Below are positions 59,404 through 64,000 of a DNA stretch of 64,000 nucleotides, in pieces; positions within the stretch are counted from its first letter, which is position 1, and each line of letters begins with the position of its first letter. The DNA comes from Arthrobacter sp. ATA002 (GTDB lineage Bacteria; Actinomycetota; Actinomycetes; Actinomycetales; Micrococcaceae): NCBI RefSeq assembly GCF_026898095.1, contig NZ_CP114015.1, forward strand, positions 2,604,001 to 2,668,000, given 5' to 3'. Under the pieces are notes generated by a model. It ran no database searches. It saw nothing but the letters and a program-made list of their open reading frames with translations, and was not told the DNA's origin. The position numbers were made by a program, and so were the translations under genes.

Positions 59404-60825
59404 GGCCGTCCCCCGGGACGGGCGCCGGAGCGGTCTCTGCGGTCCGGGCGAGTTCCTGGACCAGCACCGGCCCGAACCGGGTCACATCGCCGGCGCCCAC
59501 CGTCAGGATGATGTCTCCGGCCTCCGCCCGCCGGCAAATGTCCTGCACGGCGCGCGCTGCGTCGGGGACATATCCGCCCGGCCGGTTCACCCGGGATGTA
59601 ATCACCTCACTGGTAACCCCGTCCACGGGGTCCTCCCGGGCCGCGTAGATGTCCAGCACCGTGGCGCTGTCAGCCAGTTCCAGGGCGGCGGCGAACTCAC
59701 CGGCAAAGGCCAGTGTCCGGCTGAACAGGTGCGGCTGGAACAGGACATGCACGCGGTGTTGCCCGGCAACGGTTCGCGCTGCCTCCAGCGCAGCCACGAG
59801 TTCAGTGGGGTGGTGGGCGTAGTCGTCAAAGACCCGGACACCGCGTACGGCACCTTTTGCTTCAAAACGCCGGGCGGCGCCGGAGAAGACAGCCAGTCCG
59901 GCCGCAGCCCGGGCCGGGTCCACGCCCAGCCCCAGCCCCACGGTGAAGGCCGCCGCAGCGTTGCGGATGTTGTGCGCCCCGGGGACCAGGAGCCGCAGTT
60001 CCTGTTCGCATTCCAGGCCGTCGAGGCTGAAGCGGAGCAGGGAAACGGAACCGCTGGCCAGCGGGCGCGTATCCGTGATCCGGATGTCTGCGGTTTCGGT
60101 GTAGCCGTAGGTGCGGACCCGTGCCGCACCGGAGCGGCGCACGACGTCGGCAGCTCCGGGGTCGTCGGCGCACGCCACCAGCAGTCCGTCTGCGGGCAGC
60201 AGCCGGACAAAGCTGTCGAAGGAGGCAAAAACCGCCTCCTCGGTGCCGTAGTGGTCCAGGTGGTCTGCCTCCACATTGGTGATGACCGTGATCCTGGGCA
60301 GGTAGTTGAGGAAGGATCCGTCAGATTCATCGGCCTCAGCGACGAACACGTTCCCGCTGCCGTGCGCTGCGTTGACTCCCAGCGCGGCAACATCGCCGCC
60401 GATGGCGAAGGACGGATCCAGGCCCGCCTCGCGCAGCAGCACCGTCACCATTGCCGTCGTGGTCGTTTTACCGTGCGTTCCGGCAACGGCCACCACTTCC
60501 TGCGTGCCCATCGCCGCGGCCAGGGCGACCGAGCGGTGGATAACCCGCAGGCCCCGGGAATGCGCCGCAGCGAGCTCCGGATTGTCCGGGCGGATGGCCG
60601 TGGAAATCACCACGGTGTCAACGTTTTGCACGTTCGCGGCGCCCTGGCCGACGAAGACGGCGGCTCCCAGGGCTTCAAGGGCACGGAGGCCGGGCGAGTC
60701 CCGCGAATCCGAGCCGGAGACGCTCACGCCCTGCCCGATCATGACCCGCGCAACGGCCGACATGCCTGCTCCCCAAGCCCGATGAAGTGCACCCGTCCCA
60801 GGTCCTGCAGTTTCGGGGTACTCAT
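59396..60825 (-). CDS. murC: UDP-N-acetylmuramate-L-alanine ligase (one frameshift)
   Basis: Adds L-Ala to UDP-MurNAc. Start [18 protein letters not shown], one G lost near 60770, then GMSAVARVMIGQGVSVSGSD; ATP loop VAGTHGKTTTTAMV; EADESDGSF; YAHHPTEL. About 476 residues. ATGA overlap with murG upstream. Ends within the start of ftsQ. Confidence 0.95.
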
Positions 60826-61930
60826 GCGCGGGGCCTTCCGTTCGCGGCGAGAATGAAACCGGCCATTTGCCGGTCCGCGTCCCGGATGCCCCGGGCGGCT
60901 GACGCTGCTGACATCGTCTCCAGCGCCGCCGGATCGGCCAGCAAAGGTATCAGCTTGTCCGAAATCCACTGCGCTGTGAAGAGTGAGTCCGAAACGAGGA
61001 GTGCTCCCCCGCTGCGGCGAGTCCGGCGCCGTTCAGCGCCTGCTCGCCGTTGCCGTGGGGCAGCGGGACCAGCACGGCGGGAAGGCCGACGGCGCTGATC
61101 TCACACACTGTGCCGGCTCCGGAGCGGGCCAGCAGCAGGTCAGCGGCCGCATAGGCCTGTTCCATGCCGTCGACGTACTCCACCTGGTGGTAGCGGGGGG
61201 CGGTGAGCAGTGCGCCGCCGCCGGTGCGCAGCTGCTTGCCGCGGCCGGTGATGTGCAGGGTCTGGATTCCGGCTGCCGCTAAGGCGGGCAGCGCATCTTC
61301 CACTGCGCGGTTGATGCTGGCGGCGCCTGAGGATCCGCCGGTCACAACCAGGGTGGGCAGGTCGGCGGCCAGCCCCAGGGCCGCCCGAGCGGCGGCCCGT
61401 TCCCGGTTCCGGTCCAGCTCCGAGATTTCCCGCCGCATGGGCATTCCGACCTGCCGGGCGCCGGGCAGTTTGGTTTCGGCGAAGGCTGTGGCAACAACGT
61501 CGGCAAAGCGCGCGCCCACACGGTTGGCCAGCCCGGGGCGGGCGTTTGCTTCGTGCACGATGATCGGCAGTTTCCGGCGGCGGGCCGCCAGATAGACCGG
61601 AGTGGAGACGTAGCCGCCAACGCCCACGACGACGTCGGCGGCTGCCTCATCGAGGATGTTCCCGGCCTGGGTCACTGCGCGCAGCAGCCGGGCGGGAAGC
61701 CGGAACAGATCGGGGCCGGGTTTGCAGGGCATGGGCACGCGGTCAATAACAGCCAGTTCGAAGCCGGCCTCGGGAACCAGCCGTGTTTCCATTCCTGCGG
61801 AGGTGCCCACAACCTTGATGCGGGCCCCGGGCGCGGATGCCCGGACGGCGCGTGCCACCGCGAGGAGCGGGCTGATGTGCCCGGCGGTGCCGCCACCGGC
61901 AAGGACGAGGGACAGGGGACGTTGCGTCAT
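60822..61930 (-). CDS. murG: UDP-GlcNAc transferase MurG (one frameshift)
   Basis: Makes lipid II from lipid [83 protein letters not shown]. One G lost near 61007: after [11 protein letters not shown] the end [21 protein letters not shown] lies one frame on and stops at 60822, overlapping the murC ATG. About 369 residues. ATG overlaps the ftsW stop. Confidence 0.95.
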
Positions 61931-63285
61931 GGAGCTGATGGTTCACTTTCGGGAAGTTTTGGTTCTGGGATTTTGCGGGCGAAGGACAGCAGGACGCCCA
62001 CGGCGGCCAGGGTGAAGGTCAGGGACGACCCGCCGTAGGAGATGAAGGGCAGCGGAACGCCGATTACGGGCAGGAGGCCGGTTACCATGGCGATGTTCAC
62101 GAAGGCCTGCCCGATGATCCAGACCAGGATGGACCCGCAGACAATGCGGATAAACGGATCGGTGTGGCGCATGGTCATCCGGATCGTGGCCACAGCCAGG
62201 ACACCGAAGAGCAGCACGATCAGCAGCGTGCCCAGCAGCCCGAACTCCTCGCCGATGATCGCGAAAATAAAGTCGTTGTGCGCCTCGGGGATCCAGCTCC
62301 ACTTTTGCCGGCTCTGACCAATCCCCACGCCGAACCAGCCCCCGGAGGCCAGGGCGTACATGCCCGCATTGGCCTGGTCGCAAAGGCCGGCGCCGCAGTC
62401 CTCCCCCAGCCAGGCGCTGATGCGGCTGGTGCGGTTGCTGCTGACAAGCGACATCAGGACGCCGCCCGCGCCGCCTGCGGCCACCATGACCGCCAGGAAC
62501 CGCAGCGGCGCACCGGCGAAGAACAGGGCGGCGATCATGATCATGACCATGATGATCACGGTGCCGAGGTCCCTGCCGATCAGGACCAGGCCGATCAGGA
62601 CAGCACCGCCCGGAAAGACCACCGGCACGAGGGCGTGCTTCCACTGGGTCAGGAGTTTTTGCTTCATGGACAGCACGGAGGCGAACCAAATGGCCATGGC
62701 CAGTTTGGCCGCTTCCGAGGGCTGGCCTGTAATGGGACCTATTTCAATCCAGTTGCGGTTGCCGCCAACCTCTTTGCCAATGCCGGGGATAAAGACCAGG
62801 ATCAGCAGGAAGAAAGCTGCCACCAAGGCCGGCCAGGCAAGCTTCCGGTACGCCTGGGGGCCGAGGCGGGAAAGGCCCAGCATCGCCGCAACCCCCAGGC
62901 CGGCGAACAGTGCCTGCTTCACGAAGAAACTGAAGGTGCTCCCGGCGGATTCCCCCGCCGAAGCGGCAATCGATTCCACCGAGGAAGCGGAAAGCACCAT
63001 CATCAGCCCTATTGCCGTCAGCGCCAGCGAGGCGCCGAGGATGGTGTAGTACGCCGAACCGGTGGCTTTGCGGCGGCTGCCTTCAAGAAGGACGATGCCG
63101 CGCTCGAACAGCGACGGTTTTTTGTCCGGGTTCACCGGCCTGCGGGGAACGCGTGAGGAGCCGCGGGCGCCCGGCGGCGACGGCGCCGGCCGGGGTGCCG
63201 CAGGGCCGGTGCCGGCGGCGGATGCTGCCGGCCGTTTGGGCCGGATGACAGGCTTGCGGGGATTCCCTGAGGACGTAGTGACCAT
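61927..63285 (-). CDS. ftsW: Septal SEDS glycosyltransferase FtsW
   Basis: 452 residues, ten transmembrane helices. [13 protein letters not shown], the loop with [23 protein letters not shown] (SEDS catalytic region), and [22 protein letters not shown] at the end. A basic Pro-rich cytoplasmic start of about 60 residues. Polymerises lipid II at the septum. Starts one base after the murD stop and overlaps murG by four bases. Confidence 0.95.
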   Translation of the reverse strand: MVTTSSGNPRKPVIRPKRPAASAAGTGPAAPRPAPSPPGARGSSRVPRRPVNPDKKPSLFERGIVLLEGSRRKATGSAYYTILGASLALTAIGLMMVLSASSVESIAASAGESAGSTFSFFVKQALFAGLGVAAMLGLSRLGPQAYRKLAWPALVAAFFLLILVFIPGIGKEVGGNRNWIEIGPITGQPSEAAKLAMAIWFASVLSMKQKLLTQWKHALVPVVFPGGAVLIGLVLIGRDLGTVIIMVMIMIAALFFAGAPLRFLAVMVAAGGAGGVLMSLVSSNRTSRISAWLGEDCGAGLCDQANAGMYALASGGWFGVGIGQSRQKWSWIPEAHNDFIFAIIGEEFGLLGTLLIVLLFGVLAVATIRMTMRHTDPFIRIVCGSILVWIIGQAFVNIAMVTGLLPVIGVPLPFISYGGSSLTFTLAAVGVLLSFARKIPEPKLPESEPSAP

Positions 63286-64000
63286 CTAGGGCTCCTTAGA
63301 AGTCTGCGCCTGTCCTTCCACGTACCCGCGGACGGCCTCGATGAAAGCGTCTCCGCGGTGCGCGTAAGACGCGAACTGATCCATGGACGCCGCTGCCGGC
63401 GCCATGAGCACGGTGTCCCCCGGCCGGGCTTCAGCGGCTGCGGCGGTGACGGCCAGGGCCATCACGTCCTCCCCGGTGACGATGGGCCTGGATACGTGCC
63501 TTCCACCAGTGTGGGGCGGGACGGCGTCAATCACCGGCACCTGCGGCGCGTGTCGTGCCAGCGCATCACGCAGGGCGGAGGAATCGGCACCAATGAGGAT
63601 CACGGCCCGCAGCCGGGCAGCGTGGTCCCGGGCCAGGCTGTCGTATTCGACGCCCTTGGGCAGCCCGCCGGCAATCCATACCACCGGGTCAAAGGCCGAG
63701 AGCGAGGCAGCAGCGGCGTGCGGGTTGGTGGCCTTGGAATCGTTGACCCACAGGACACCGCCCAGGCGGGCCACCGGCTGGATGCGGTGCTCCCCGGGAG
63801 TGTAGGCCCGGAGTCCGTCGCGGACAGCCACGGGTTCGACGCCGTACGCCCGGACCAGCGCTGCTGCCGCGAGGGCGTTGGCGACCAGGTGACGGGGCGC
63901 GTATTCGCCCAAATCGGCCAGCGAGGCGAGCTCCGCTGCGGAATCCTTGCGCTCTTCGATAAACGCCCGGTCCACCAGGAGGTTCTCCACCATGCCCACC
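63286..64000 (-). CDS. murD: UDP-MurNAc-L-Ala-D-Glu ligase MurD, C-terminal part only
   Basis: The last 238 residues of MurD; the gene runs off the right edge. VLWVNDSKATNPHAAAASLSAFDPVVWIAGGLPKG with the Lys/Asp/Ser motif, then VLMAPAAASMDQFASYAHRGDAFIEAV, which is the family's C-terminal hallmark. Adds D-Glu to UDP-MurNAc-L-Ala. Stop adjoins ftsW. The frame stays open to the edge. Confidence 0.93.
   Translation of the reverse strand, partial: VGMVENLLVDRAFIEERKDSAAELASLADLGEYAPRHLVANALAAAALVRAYGVEPVAVRDGLRAYTPGEHRIQPVARLGGVLWVNDSKATNPHAAAASLSAFDPVVWIAGGLPKGVEYDSLARDHAARLRAVILIGADSSALRDALARHAPQVPVIDAVPPHTGGRHVSRPIVTGEDVMALAVTAAAAEARPGDTVLMAPAAASMDQFASYAHRGDAFIEAVRGYVEGQAQTSKEP

Noticed and set aside
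58634..60856. 740-residue plus-strand open frame across ftsQ and murC
   Set aside because: Antisense shadow of two essential minus-strand genes.
1..64000. CRISPR arrays, tRNA or rRNA genes, insertion sequences, prophage
   Set aside because: No spaced direct repeats of CRISPR type, no tRNA T-arm with cloverleaf, no transposase or phage proteins were seen on either strand.

Overview
The window is about 64 kb of GC-rich actinobacterial chromosome. Protein content points to the Micrococcaceae, Arthrobacter-like: a Lys/Ala-rich extended RpoD-type sigma factor, SepF/YggT/DivIVA behind ftsZ, polyphosphate glucokinase, DUF4191, DUF4192 and DUF2510 proteins, and a paired GlnA1/GlnA2 with GlnE. I saw no rRNA, tRNA, CRISPR array, insertion sequence or prophage. 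Species is not resolved.

Layout. 0-5 kb (minus strand): start of the sigma factor gene, DUF4192 protein, MFS transporter, PAC2 protein. 5-11.4 kb (plus): leucyl aminopeptidase, dihydrolipoyl dehydrogenase, E2 acyltransferase, a small membrane protein, OsmC. 11.6-19.7 kb (plus): a compact urease operon, ureA / CbiX-like His-tailed protein / ureB / ureC / ureF / ureG / ureD / NiCoT nickel permease / urea channel. No ureE is present; the CbiX-like protein with a histidine-rich tail sits inside the operon. 19.8-26.3 kb (minus): two fluoride channel genes, a Tricorn-type protease and a degenerate protein kinase-like gene. 26.4-31.4 kb: lipB, lipA, DUF4191, RDD protein, and glnA1 behind a textbook GlnR double box. 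31.5-40.4 kb (minus): small and damaged genes, an amino-acid ABC transporter with fused binding protein and permease, glnE, glnA2. 40.6-48.2 kb: panB, map, ppgK, nrdR, hisD, TetR regulator with YhgE/Pip-type exporter, small HhH protein. 48.2-64 kb (minus): dnaE, rluD, lspA, divIVA, yggT, sepF, yggS, pgeF, ftsZ, ftsQ, murC, murG, ftsW, murD, i.e. the downstream part of the division and cell-wall cluster read towards dnaE.

How parts work together. The urease block imports urea and nickel, assembles the Ni enzyme and releases ammonia; GlnA1, under GlnR and GlnE, assimilates ammonia. Lpd and E2 need lipoate, which LipB and LipA provide. The order E2 - lipB - lipA - DUF4191 - RDD - glnA1 - glnE - glnA2 - panB resembles the mycobacterial order, so the 10.4-26.3 kb block (urease, fluoride channels, Tricorn, kinase) looks like an insertion into a conserved backbone.

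Quality caution. More than twenty genes, many of them essential (dnaE, murC, murG, glnA1), carry single-base frameshifts, mostly lost G or C in short homopolymers. I read these as sequence errors and give the whole-gene span, naming each shift point. Independently, at least nine genes without a good ribosome site have a TANNNT -10 hexamer 6 or 7 nt before the start codon, which suggests leaderless mRNAs.
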